From Neorhizobium vignae (lineage in GTDB: Bacteria; Pseudomonadota; Alphaproteobacteria; Rhizobiales; Rhizobiaceae), in assembly GCF_000732195.1 (NCBI RefSeq), contig NZ_JNNU01000002.1, positions 310,001 to 374,000 of the forward strand: 64,000 bases of DNA, read 5' to 3'. Position numbers and translations under genes: made by a program. Of this stretch, positions 8,882-16,357 are shown one piece after another. The notes under the pieces were generated by a model that saw only the letters and a program-made list of their open reading frames with translations, made no database searches and had not been told where the DNA came from. Numbering within the stretch: the stretch's first letter is position 1; every line of letters begins with the position of its first letter.

Positions 8882-10503
8882 GCTTCCACCGCCCTTCCCT
8901 TGAGCGCGAAGAGACCGCGCGGACGTTTCTGGATGAAGAGGATGATCAGCACCAGGACCAGGATCTTGCCGAGCACGGCGCCGACCGAGGGTTCGAGGAA
9001 CTTGTTGAGCACCCCGAGCGACAGCGCGCCGACCAGCGTGCCCCAGAGATTACCGACGCCGCCGAACACCACGACCATGAAACTGTCGATGATGTAGCTC
9101 TGGCCGAGGTTCGGCGAGACGTTGTCGATCTGGGAAAGCGCGACACCCGCAATGCCGGCAATGCCGGAGCCGAGCGCGAAGGTGAAGGCGTCGACCCACG
9201 GCGTCTTGATGCCCATCGACGACGCCATGCGGCGGTTCTGGGTGACGGCGCGCATGTTGAGGCCGAAGGAGGATTTTTTCATCACCACCAGCAGCGCCAC
9301 GAAGATCGACAGCGAGAAGGCGATGATCCACATGCGGTTCCAGGTGATCGTCATGCCGCCGACCGGGAACGAGCCGGACATCCAGGACGGATTGCCGACT
9401 TCCTGGTTGGTGGGGCCGAAGATCGAGCGGATGGTCTGCTGCAGGATCAGCGAGACGCCCCAGGTGGCGAGCAGCGTTTCGAGAGGCCGGCCGTAGAGAA
9501 AGCGGATGACGCCGCGTTCGATGACGAAGCCCACGGCGCCGGTGACGAGGAAGGCGACGGGAAGCGCGATCGCCAGCGACCAGTCGAACAGTCCCGGAGC
9601 GCTGTCGCGGATGACCTGCTGCACCACGAAGGTGGAATAGGCGCCGAGCATGACCATCTCGCCATGCGCCATGTTGATGATGCCCATGACGCCGAAGGTG
9701 ATCGCCAGCCCGATCGCCGCCAGCAGCAGGACCGAACCGAGCGAGACGCCGTACCAGACGTTCTGGCCGATATCCCAGAGCCGTTGCCCGCTTTCGATAC
9801 TGGCGATCGCCGCATCGACGTCAGCCTTGAGGCTCGGATCGAGCGACGCGGATGCGCCCATCAGGATGCCGATCGCGTTGCGGCCCCCATAATTCTTGAT
9901 CGTCTGGATCGCGGCCCGCTTTTCGTCGACAGAGCGGTCGGAGGAGAGCAGCGACACGGCGCGCGCCTCTACCATGCGGGCCTTGACCTCGCCGTCCGTC
10001 TCCTTGGAGATTGCGGTTTCGAGGAGCTCGAGGTTTTCGGCGCTCGGCGAGCGGAGCACCGCATCGGCCGCCTGCAGCCGGACCCCACGATCCGGGCTCA
10101 ATAGCGTCAGGCCACCCATGGCCGAGCGGATGACGCGGCGAAGGCTGTTGTTGATCTTGATCTTGGTGACCGCGTTCTTGGCGGCCTGTCCGGCGGAGGC
10201 GCCCGTCACCGGATCGATCAGCTCGTAGTTGGAGCCGGCCGACTTGCCGATGAACACCAGGTTGTCGGACTTTCGGAAATAGAGGTCGCCCTCGGAAAAG
10301 GCATTGAGCGCCGGCACGAGCCGGGCATCGCCGGTGGCGGCGAGCTGGCCGATCAGTTTTTCAGCTTCGCCAAAATCCGCCTTGGAAAGCGCGTCGATCA
10401 GCGACCTGGGATCGGCGCCTGCACCGGATTGTGCATAAGACGGCAACGCCAGCGCGGACACAACGCAAAGAAAAAATACGCGAAGAAAAAATTTTATCAT
10501 CAT
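8878..10503 (-). CDS. urtB: urea ABC transporter permease UrtB
   Basis: 541 residues from ATG 10503 (a second ATG follows at 10500), with AGGGG upstream in the minus strand. UrtB is longer than LivH because of an N-terminal periplasmic extension, seen here. There is a signal-like segment (FFLRVFFLCVVSALALPSYA), then about 230 residues of helical, HEAT-like sequence (residues about 30-250). The LivH-type permease domain follows, with GVMGIINMAHGEMVMLGAY and VFGGVGNLWGTLVGA. It forms the urea channel with UrtC. A palindromic repeat sits between this gene and urtA. Confidence 0.95.
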   Translation of the reverse strand: MMIKFFLRVFFLCVVSALALPSYAQSGAGADPRSLIDALSKADFGEAEKLIGQLAATGDARLVPALNAFSEGDLYFRKSDNLVFIGKSAGSNYELIDPVTGASAGQAAKNAVTKIKINNSLRRVIRSAMGGLTLLSPDRGVRLQAADAVLRSPSAENLELLETAISKETDGEVKARMVEARAVSLLSSDRSVDEKRAAIQTIKNYGGRNAIGILMGASASLDPSLKADVDAAIASIESGQRLWDIGQNVWYGVSLGSVLLLAAIGLAITFGVMGIINMAHGEMVMLGAYSTFVVQQVIRDSAPGLFDWSLAIALPVAFLVTGAVGFVIERGVIRFLYGRPLETLLATWGVSLILQQTIRSIFGPTNQEVGNPSWMSGSFPVGGMTITWNRMWIIAFSLSIFVALLVVMKKSSFGLNMRAVTQNRRMASSMGIKTPWVDAFTFALGSGIAGIAGVALSQIDNVSPNLGQSYIIDSFMVVVFGGVGNLWGTLVGALSLGVLNKFLEPSVGAVLGKILVLVLIILFIQKRPRGLFALKGRAVEA

Positions 10504-10510
10504 GACATCG

Positions 10511-10660
10511 CCCCTCATCCGCCTGCCGGCACCTTCTCCCCGCAAGCGGGGCGAAGGAGATCCGTGGCGACCTCCTGCCCGTCAGTGGACGGCTCAGGAA
10601 ACGTTGTGCCGAAAGGCACTCCGCTCTCCCCGCGAGCGGGGAGAGGGTTAGGGTGAGGGG
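10511..10660. repeat. RIME-like palindromic intergenic repeat
   Basis: 150 bp element bounded by short terminal inverted repeats, CCCCTCA (10511-10517) and TGAGGGG (10654-10660). It contains two GC hairpins. The first is around TTCTCCCCGC-aa-GCGGGGCGAA (10534-10555), and the second is a perfect CTCTCCCCGC-ga-GCGGGGAGAG (10624-10645). It resembles the RIME family of Rhizobium intergenic mosaic elements, known from memory. It lies between urtA and urtB and would form strong RNA hairpins in the urt transcript. It could therefore stabilise the urtA message or attenuate downstream genes. Confidence 0.72.
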
Positions 10661-10695
10661 CAATGACTGCCCCATCAAATCAGCAGAGACTGGGA

Positions 10696-11985
10696 TCAGC
10701 TGCCCTTGCCGCCGCACTTGCCGGAAGCAACGTTGAAGTTGCCGCAGGACATCGGCTTGCGCCAATCGGAGATCAGGTTCTTGCTGTCCGGCAGGTAATC
10801 GGACCACTCGTCGCCGACCACAGGTGCGGTTTCCTGAACGATGTCGAACTGGCCATCAGCCTGGATTTCACCGATCAGCACCGGCTTGGTGATGTGGTGG
10901 TTCGGCATGACGGTGGACGTGCCACCCGACAGGTTCGGAACGGAGACGCCGATGATCGAGTCCAGCACGGCATCGGTGTTGGTGGTGCCGGCAGCCTCGA
11001 CGGCCTTTACCCAGGCGTTGAAGCCGATATAGGCGGCTTCCATCGGATCGTTGGTGACGCGCTTGTCGTTCTTGGTGAAAGCCTTCCATTCCTTGATGAA
11101 TTCGGCATTCACATCAGCATCGACGGACTGGAAGTAGTTCCAGGCGGCCAGGTGGCCGACGAGCGGCTTGGTGTCGAGACCGGCGAGCTCTTCTTCGCCG
11201 ACCGAGAAGGCGACGACCGGAATGTCTTCGGCCTTGATGCCCTGGTTGCCGAGTTCCTTGTAGAACGGAACGTTGGCATCGCCGTTGATGGTCGAGACGA
11301 CGGCGGTCTTCTTGCCGGCCGAGCCGAATTTCTTGATGTCGGAGACGATCGTCTGCCAGTCGGAATGACCGAACGGCGTGTAGTTGATCATGATGTCGGA
11401 CTCGGCAACGCCCTTCGACATCAGATAGGCTTTGAGGATCTTGTTGGTCGTCTGCGGGTAGACGTAGTCGGTACCGGCCAGAACCCAGCGCTTGACGCCT
11501 TCTTCCTTCGCCAGGTAGTCGACGGCCGGGATGGCCTGCTGGTTCGGGGCGGCTCCCGTGTAGAAGATGTTGCGCGAGGATTCTTCACCCTCGTACTGGA
11601 CAGGGTAGAACAGGATCGAGTTCAGCTCTTCGAAGACCGGCAGGACCGACTTGCGCGAAGACGAGGTCCAGCAACCGAAAACGGCGGCAACCTTGTCCTT
11701 GGAAATCAGCTGGCGGGCCTTTTCGGCAAACAGCGGCCAGTCGGATGCCGGGTCGACGACGACGGCTTCGAGCTTCTTGCCGAGTACGCCGCCCTTCTTG
11801 TTCTGCTCGGCGACGAGCATCAGCATGACATCCTTGAGGGTGGTCTCAGAGATGGCCATGGTGCCCGAAAGCGAGTGCAGAACACCGATCTTGATGGTGT
11901 CGTCAGCGGCGAAAGCACCCTGCAGCGCCGTCGTCGACATTACGGCAGCGAGCAGCGCGCCACCCAGTTTGGATTTGAATGTCAT
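10696..11985 (-). CDS. urtA: urea ABC transporter substrate-binding protein UrtA
   Basis: 429 residues with a clear signal peptide (LLAAVMSTTALQGAFA-A). Type I periplasmic binding protein (LivK-like). Characteristic UrtA blocks are IKIGVLHSLSGTMAISE near the mature N-terminus, VFGCWTSSSRKSVLPVFE, LFYPVQYEGEESS and, at the C-terminus, ISDWRKPMSCGNFNVASG. It captures urea in the periplasm and delivers it to UrtBC. It is the first gene of the urt operon; its promoter must lie in 11986-12200. Confidence 0.97.
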   Translation of the reverse strand: MTFKSKLGGALLAAVMSTTALQGAFAADDTIKIGVLHSLSGTMAISETTLKDVMLMLVAEQNKKGGVLGKKLEAVVVDPASDWPLFAEKARQLISKDKVAAVFGCWTSSSRKSVLPVFEELNSILFYPVQYEGEESSRNIFYTGAAPNQQAIPAVDYLAKEEGVKRWVLAGTDYVYPQTTNKILKAYLMSKGVAESDIMINYTPFGHSDWQTIVSDIKKFGSAGKKTAVVSTINGDANVPFYKELGNQGIKAEDIPVVAFSVGEEELAGLDTKPLVGHLAAWNYFQSVDADVNAEFIKEWKAFTKNDKRVTNDPMEAAYIGFNAWVKAVEAAGTTNTDAVLDSIIGVSVPNLSGGTSTVMPNHHITKPVLIGEIQADGQFDIVQETAPVVGDEWSDYLPDSKNLISDWRKPMSCGNFNVASGKCGGKGS

Positions 11986-12281
11986 TGGTTCGAACCCCTC
12001 TTCTCGTTCGTCCGCAACGAAGAACTTAACCGTTGCTTAAGCGACTATCGGTTGCTGCATCGCAAAACCGTATACGTCGAATGACGTACCGGAGGGGGAG
12101 AAGGGGGAAGAACGGCGCCGGGGTGGGAGCCCGGGTGGCATCTTCGGGCGAAACAGGCCGTCACGGCCAGTAACGAGCGCCCTCATGATATATTAACCAT
12201 ATACGATATATTAACTATATTTCGATTGTATAATCCGACGCTTAGTTAGGGCGTGAGGAGTTGTTTCCGGTGTAAGGTACT
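11986..12281. promoter_or_regulatory. divergent promoter region urtA / flagellin
   Basis: 296 bp without a gene. The left part should hold the urtA promoter (minus strand); no convincing sigma-54 -24/-12 element or NtrC dyad was found by eye. The right part is AT-rich and holds the flagellin promoter elements listed separately. A GGTTCGAACC palindrome at about 11985-11995 lies in the urtA ribosome-binding region. Confidence 0.6.
12187..12234 (+). promoter_or_regulatory. flagellin promoter: tandem 18-bp repeat plus TATAAT
   Basis: Two head-to-tail 18-bp units begin GATATATTAAC at 12187 and 12205, and differ mainly at their ends. They are followed by a perfect TATAAT at 12229-12234, 48 bp before the flagellin ATG. 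The -35 zone (about 12206-12211) falls inside the second repeat and is not a good sigma-70 -35. This pattern suggests activator binding at the repeats, as expected for late flagellar genes. The activator identity is inference. Confidence 0.5.
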
Positions 12282-13589
12282 ATGAGTAGCATCCTCACAA
12301 ATGCTGGAGCTACTTCTGCGCTCCAAATGCTTCGCTCCCTCGACAACCAGATGTTCGGGGCAGAGCGGGAGGTCGCGACCGGCTTACGTATCGAACAAGC
12401 CTCCGACAACGCGGCGTATTGGTCGATCGCCACCACCATGCGATCTGACAATGGTGCTCTCTCGGCCGTGCACGACGCCCTTGGCCTTGGAGCCGCAAAG
12501 GTCGAGACGGCCTATGAAGGCATCGCTGCGACCACCGATATCCTGGCGGCGTTCATGGCCAAGGTCGTCTCCGCCCAGCAGGACGGAATAGACAAGAACA
12601 AGATCCAGGAAGAACTGGAGCAGTTGAAGCAGCAGATCGTCTCGATATCCAACTCCGCAAGCTTCGCCGGCCAGAACTGGCTGCGGTCGGACATGCAGGG
12701 TCAGGCCAGCGAAGCAGGCGCGAAGACGTCTGTCGTATCATCGTTCAATCGCAGCGAGGACGGGACCGTTTCCGTCGGAACCATCGACGTCGATCTGTCG
12801 AAACTCGTCCTGTTCAAGAATGGCGGCGGCGGAATTCTGCAGAAGGAACCTGATCCGGATCTCGGTTATGGCCTCGGCACGATCGGTGGATTGCTCGGAT
12901 TTTCGACATCGGGTTATGGCGACGTGCCAGGCCCGGTATTCGACCAGCCCTTCACGATTACGAAATTCGACGTCGTCACGGTCGCCTTTTCAGTGGGTAC
13001 GTTCAACGACACGTTCGTGATCACCAAGACTGTCGTCGACCAGGCACTCGGAGGCCAGATAGGATATGGCTTCGACGGAGATATCGAAAGCACGGCGGAT
13101 TGGGCGAAAGTCCTCCTTCAGGCAACGTTTCTCAACAAGGCGCCCCCCGACATCCTGTTTGCGGCTCAGGGCGGCGCGCCGAATATCTTCTTTCGCGCCA
13201 CCCTTCCTCTCGCCGCAGAGCTGATCACCGTTCAGCCGCCCGTCCACACCCGGACGCTGCCGCCGGAGGGTATCGATATTCTCGATATCGACGTTACCGA
13301 TCCCGACATCGACTTTCCGACAATCACCTTGGTTCTCGACGAGATGCAGCAGAAGGTCATATCGGCCGGTGCCTACCTTGGCTCGCTGAGGTCGAGGATC
13401 GCGATGCAGGAAGACTTTGGAAACAGTCTCGCGGACAGTCTCGACAGAGGCATCGGACGCCTCGTCGATGCGAATATGAGCGAGGCATCGAGCAGGCTCA
13501 AGGCACTGCAAGTTCAGCAGCAACTGGCGACCCAGTCGCTTTCCATCGCCAATTCGGACGCGCGAAACATCCTGTCTCTCTTCCAGTAA
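12282..13589 (+). CDS. flagellin with atypical central domain
   Basis: 435 residues. The N-terminal D0/D1 region is a rhizobial flagellin: MSSILTNAGATSALQMLR, then ASDNAAYWSIATTMRSDN and ALGLGAAKVETAYEG. The C-terminal region RIAMQEDFGNSLADSLDRGIGRLVDANM...LSIANSDARNILSLFQ is also canonical. Residues about 185-355 are unlike standard FlaA-type variable domains, being Gly/Asp/Val/Phe-rich beta-like sequence (FTITKFDVVTVAFSVGTF and later DILDIDVTDPDIDFPT). The protein is exported by the flagellar type III system and is probably a minor filament subunit. It stands alone, far from any flagellar cluster in this window. AAGG precedes the ATG. Confidence 0.9.
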   Translation: MSSILTNAGATSALQMLRSLDNQMFGAEREVATGLRIEQASDNAAYWSIATTMRSDNGALSAVHDALGLGAAKVETAYEGIAATTDILAAFMAKVVSAQQDGIDKNKIQEELEQLKQQIVSISNSASFAGQNWLRSDMQGQASEAGAKTSVVSSFNRSEDGTVSVGTIDVDLSKLVLFKNGGGGILQKEPDPDLGYGLGTIGGLLGFSTSGYGDVPGPVFDQPFTITKFDVVTVAFSVGTFNDTFVITKTVVDQALGGQIGYGFDGDIESTADWAKVLLQATFLNKAPPDILFAAQGGAPNIFFRATLPLAAELITVQPPVHTRTLPPEGIDILDIDVTDPDIDFPTITLVLDEMQQKVISAGAYLGSLRSRIAMQEDFGNSLADSLDRGIGRLVDANMSEASSRLKALQVQQQLATQSLSIANSDARNILSLFQ

Positions 13590-13766
13590 TGAGACCGCCA
13601 TCCTCGACGGCAAGGAAGAAACGCCGGGTCGATCCCCCCGGAGGTGAGACGTAACACTTTGAGGACCGGATCAGGTGAGAGGTTCAACGAGCGATTGAAC
13701 GCAGCGATGATCGGTTCAGCCGCGGCCTGGAAGACTTCGTGTCCGGCAACCGATGGCGGGGGAAAT

Positions 13767-14786
13767 TCAGGCGTGCACGATTTCGGCCCTGGTGCCGGGG
13801 TTAAGGCTTTGAAGAGTGAATGTCGCATCGAGCTGTTTTGCCATCGCTTCGACAATCCCCGTACCAAGTCCGGGCTGCGAGTGTGCCGGATCGTCTGGAA
13901 TGCCGACGCCGTCGTCGTCCACCGAAAGCGACCAAAACCCATCGGCAGAACGGTAATCAACCACGATTTTGCCATTTCGCTGGTCGGGAAACGCATGTTT
14001 CAGCGCGTTGATGACGAGTTCGGTGACGATAAGGCCGAGACTGACCGACACATTCGCCGTCGCAACACTGTCGTCCACATTCACTTTGATCGATATTTCC
14101 TCAGGATCAAAAATCATCGACGCGGCGAGGCTTTTGCAAAGTTGCGTGAAGTAGGTCCGCAGTTCGACATCGCCGGCATTTGTTGCCGCCAGCTGTCGCT
14201 GAACCGCTGCGATCGACATGACGCGTCCATGCGCGAGCGTTAAATGCGAACGGGTTTCTTCCGACTGAACCTTGCGGGCGCTTTGCAACAGGATGCTCGC
14301 GATGATCTGGAGACTGTTGGCAACCCGATGCTGGATCTCCCGCAGCAGGATTTCCTTTTCCCGGAGCAGGTCGTCCCTGAGCTTTTCGGCGAGGCGCACA
14401 TCGGTGACGTCGGCGATGGAAAGGAGCACGCGGACCCCTTCAACATCGCCGTAGTCCAGCTTCTGGGCACTCAATACCAATTGTCGGGGGGGACGGTCTT
14501 TTCGTTTCAGGTCCATTTCATAAGCGTTGATATCTGCGCTTCCCGACGCCGTGGCCTCCAGCAGCGACGAGAGGCTTCGTACATTCCACTCACCGTCACC
14601 AAGCTCGGAAAACGGGCGGTTGGAAACAGCTGCGGGATCGATCTCAAATTCGCGGCAGAACGAAGAACTGCCGGCCAGCACCATCAACGTCCCGTCCAGC
14701 AGCAAGAGCGGCGCGGCGGAGGTGGAAACGATTGCGAGGCCAAGGCTCATCACACCTGTTGGCGGAAGAGGAGCGGCGATAGTCAT
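13767..14786 (-). CDS. PAS-containing HWE/HisKA_2-type sensor histidine kinase
   Basis: 339 residues from ATG 14786. No membrane helix. The N-terminal 115 residues form a PAS-like sensor (LLLLDGTLMVLAGSSSFCREF, ending ADVTDVR). A HisKA_2-type dimerisation helix follows with the phospho-acceptor in LLREIQHRVANSLQII. The C-terminal HATPase has LGLIVTELVINALKHAFP (N box) and DDDGVGIPD (G1). Such cytoplasmic kinases often feed general-stress or orphan response regulators; no partner lies next to it. The longer open frame to 14882 lacks a good ribosome site. An unusual palindrome covers the leader (separate entry). Confidence 0.88.
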   Translation of the reverse strand: MTIAAPLPPTGVMSLGLAIVSTSAAPLLLLDGTLMVLAGSSSFCREFEIDPAAVSNRPFSELGDGEWNVRSLSSLLEATASGSADINAYEMDLKRKDRPPRQLVLSAQKLDYGDVEGVRVLLSIADVTDVRLAEKLRDDLLREKEILLREIQHRVANSLQIIASILLQSARKVQSEETRSHLTLAHGRVMSIAAVQRQLAATNAGDVELRTYFTQLCKSLAASMIFDPEEISIKVNVDDSVATANVSVSLGLIVTELVINALKHAFPDQRNGKIVVDYRSADGFWSLSVDDDGVGIPDDPAHSQPGLGTGIVEAMAKQLDATFTLQSLNPGTRAEIVHA

Positions 14787-15147
14787 GGATAATGTCCCTT
14801 TAAGGGACCGGAGGCTCGCGGAGCGAAAGCCTTCCCCGGCATGGAATTCGCTCGAGCAAGCGTCAGCCTTTTTGTAAGCCAACCTACGTTAGCATAGATG
14901 AGCGAAATGCGCAAAGAAATCGACCTATGGGAGTATTCCCGAGGCATCAGGCTTTCGCCGGTGCGAGTTGCCAACCGCCATGAGCGCCTGTGGGCATCGT
15001 TCCACCGTTCAAGGCCTCGGATTGGTGAAGTGCTACATCCTCCCGAGGAGCATTGCGCGTGCGATATATGACCTGCCAGGTAATCGACGCGGCGACCGAC
15101 GGCATCTATCCCAGGATCCGGCTCTGCAACGTGAAAAGGATCAATCC
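14787..15147. promoter_or_regulatory. 361-bp divergent intergenic region
   Basis: No gene that I can support. It should hold promoters for the histidine kinase (minus) and the monooxygenase (plus). The kinase leader contains the palindrome GTCCCTT-T-AAGGGAC at 14794-14808, ending seven bases before the ATG. One arm would pair with the kinase's own Shine-Dalgarno-like AGGGAC. The remainder shows nothing convincing. Confidence 0.5.
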
Positions 15148-15468
15148 ATGCCCGTCACCTACCTCATTCGCTTCGATATCTTCCCAGGCCAGCGCGACCG
15201 CTTCCTCGCTCTTCTGAACGGCGTGCTCGATGCCATGCGGCACGAACCGATGTTCCACAATGCCGTGCTGCATGCCGATCCCGAGAACGAGAACCACATG
15301 ATGCTCTACGAGACATGGGAGGATCATCAGGACGTGCTGGACGTGCAGTTGCAGCGCCCCTATCGCCAGGCATGGCACGCGGCCCTGAGCGATCTCCTCC
15401 CCGGACCTCGGGATGTTTCGATCTGGCATCCGATCCGCAGCGACCGTTCGGCACAATTCCGCTCCTGA
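15148..15468 (+). CDS. antibiotic biosynthesis monooxygenase (ABM) domain protein
   Basis: 106 residues from the ATG at 15148, preceded by AAGGAT. Small ferredoxin-like ABM/YgiN-type fold: VTYLIRFDIFPGQRDRFLALL, then EPMFHNAVLHADPENENHMMLYETWEDHQ and PYRQAWHAAL. Family members are dimeric cofactor-free monooxygenases acting on quinols or similar aromatic substrates, or structural relatives without known substrate. It ends 90 bp before the phytochelatin-synthase-like gene on the same strand. No partner in the window indicates the substrate. Confidence 0.85.
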   Translation: MPVTYLIRFDIFPGQRDRFLALLNGVLDAMRHEPMFHNAVLHADPENENHMMLYETWEDHQDVLDVQLQRPYRQAWHAALSDLLPGPRDVSIWHPIRSDRSAQFRS

Positions 15469-15558
15469 CGGACGGCCGTCGCGGTTTGTCTGCCGGGTTG
15501 ATGTCCCTGCCCCTTTGGGTCATTCTTCGGTATCCTCCCTGGCTTCGAGGATCTGAAC

Positions 15559-16215
15559 ATGAAGCGCGGTCTATTTTTCGGCCTGATCGCCGCCGCTGGC
15601 CTGCTCGCCGGAGCGGCATTCGTCGTGGTCGGCCAGACCAAAGTTCCGCCGGAAGCGATCCAGTCGTCCGTCATCCGCTCTCCCCAACTGATGGACCGAG
15701 CCTGGACGCTACCCGTGGCGGCCACCTTCGGTCCAAACATCACCTGGCAATCGAACGGCTCGCGATGCGGTCCCGCAAGCATTGCCAATGCGTTCCGCTC
15801 GGTTGGCGAGGACGAAACGACCGAGGCCGAGGTGCTGGACGGAACCGGCATGTGCTGGACCGGATTCTGCATCATCGGGCTGACGCTGGATGAACTTGCC
15901 GATCTCGCCCGCATGAAAACCAAGCGAAAGGTTTCGGTTCTGCGCGATCTGACCGCCGACGAATTCCGCGAGCATATGAAGCACGCCAACGACCCGGGTC
16001 GCCGCTACATCGTCAATTTCACGCGTGAAAAGATCTTTGGAGCAGGCGCCGGTCACCATTCTCCGATCGGAGGATATCTGGAAGCCGAGGATCTGGTGCT
16101 CGTCCTCGATGTCAACGAGGACTACAAGCCCTGGCTTGTCGAGCGGCAACGGTTGTTCTCGGCAATGGACACGCTCGATGGAGACAAGAAGCGCGGCCTG
16201 CTGCTGATCGAATGA
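15559..16215 (+). CDS. bacterial phytochelatin-synthase-like cysteine peptidase, membrane-anchored
   Basis: 218 residues. An N-terminal hydrophobic signal/anchor (about 4-24) is followed by a PF05023-type papain-like domain. Catalytic triad candidates are C70 in NGSRCGPASIANAFRS, H166 in GAGHHSPIGGY and D184 in LVLDVNEDYKPW. The His-Asp spacing of 18 equals that remembered for the Nostoc enzyme. Half-length bacterial members hydrolyse glutathione to gamma-Glu-Cys and synthesise little phytochelatin. The signal peptide predicts a periplasmic location, where glutathione or its conjugates would be the substrate (inference). Start at the ATG 15559. Confidence 0.88.
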   Translation: MKRGLFFGLIAAAGLLAGAAFVVVGQTKVPPEAIQSSVIRSPQLMDRAWTLPVAATFGPNITWQSNGSRCGPASIANAFRSVGEDETTEAEVLDGTGMCWTGFCIIGLTLDELADLARMKTKRKVSVLRDLTADEFREHMKHANDPGRRYIVNFTREKIFGAGAGHHSPIGGYLEAEDLVLVLDVNEDYKPWLVERQRLFSAMDTLDGDKKRGLLLIE

Positions 16216-16292
16216 CAGGATCAGCCCCACCATCCCTGCCGTGCCCGCTTCGGGTCGTGACCGTTCCCGTGTCCTGAATTCGTTCCACGGAG

Positions 16293-16318
16293 GGAACATT
16301 TCCCCGCCTCGTACGCTT
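16293..16318 (+). promoter_or_regulatory. possible general-stress (EcfG-type) promoter
   Basis: GGAAC at 16293-16297, a 16-base spacer, then CGCTT at 16314-16318. The alphaproteobacterial EcfG consensus is GGAAC-N16/17-CGTT, so there is one mismatch. It lies 40 bp upstream of the ATG of the trehalose-synthase-like gene, whose role would fit stress control. Hypothesis from motif only. Confidence 0.35.
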
Positions 16319-16357
16319 GCCCTCGGATCCGCCAACCGCCCGAGGAGCTCAAACCCG

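Noticed and set aside
11985..11996. tRNA T-loop-like GGTTCGAACC
   Set aside because: No acceptor stem, anticodon arm or CCA context around it; it overlaps the urtA ribosome-binding region and is simply a palindrome.
11986..12200. Sigma-54/NtrC promoter for urtA
   Set aside because: Expected for a urea transporter, but no TGGCAC-N5-TTGC element or clear NtrC dyad was found on the minus strand by eye.
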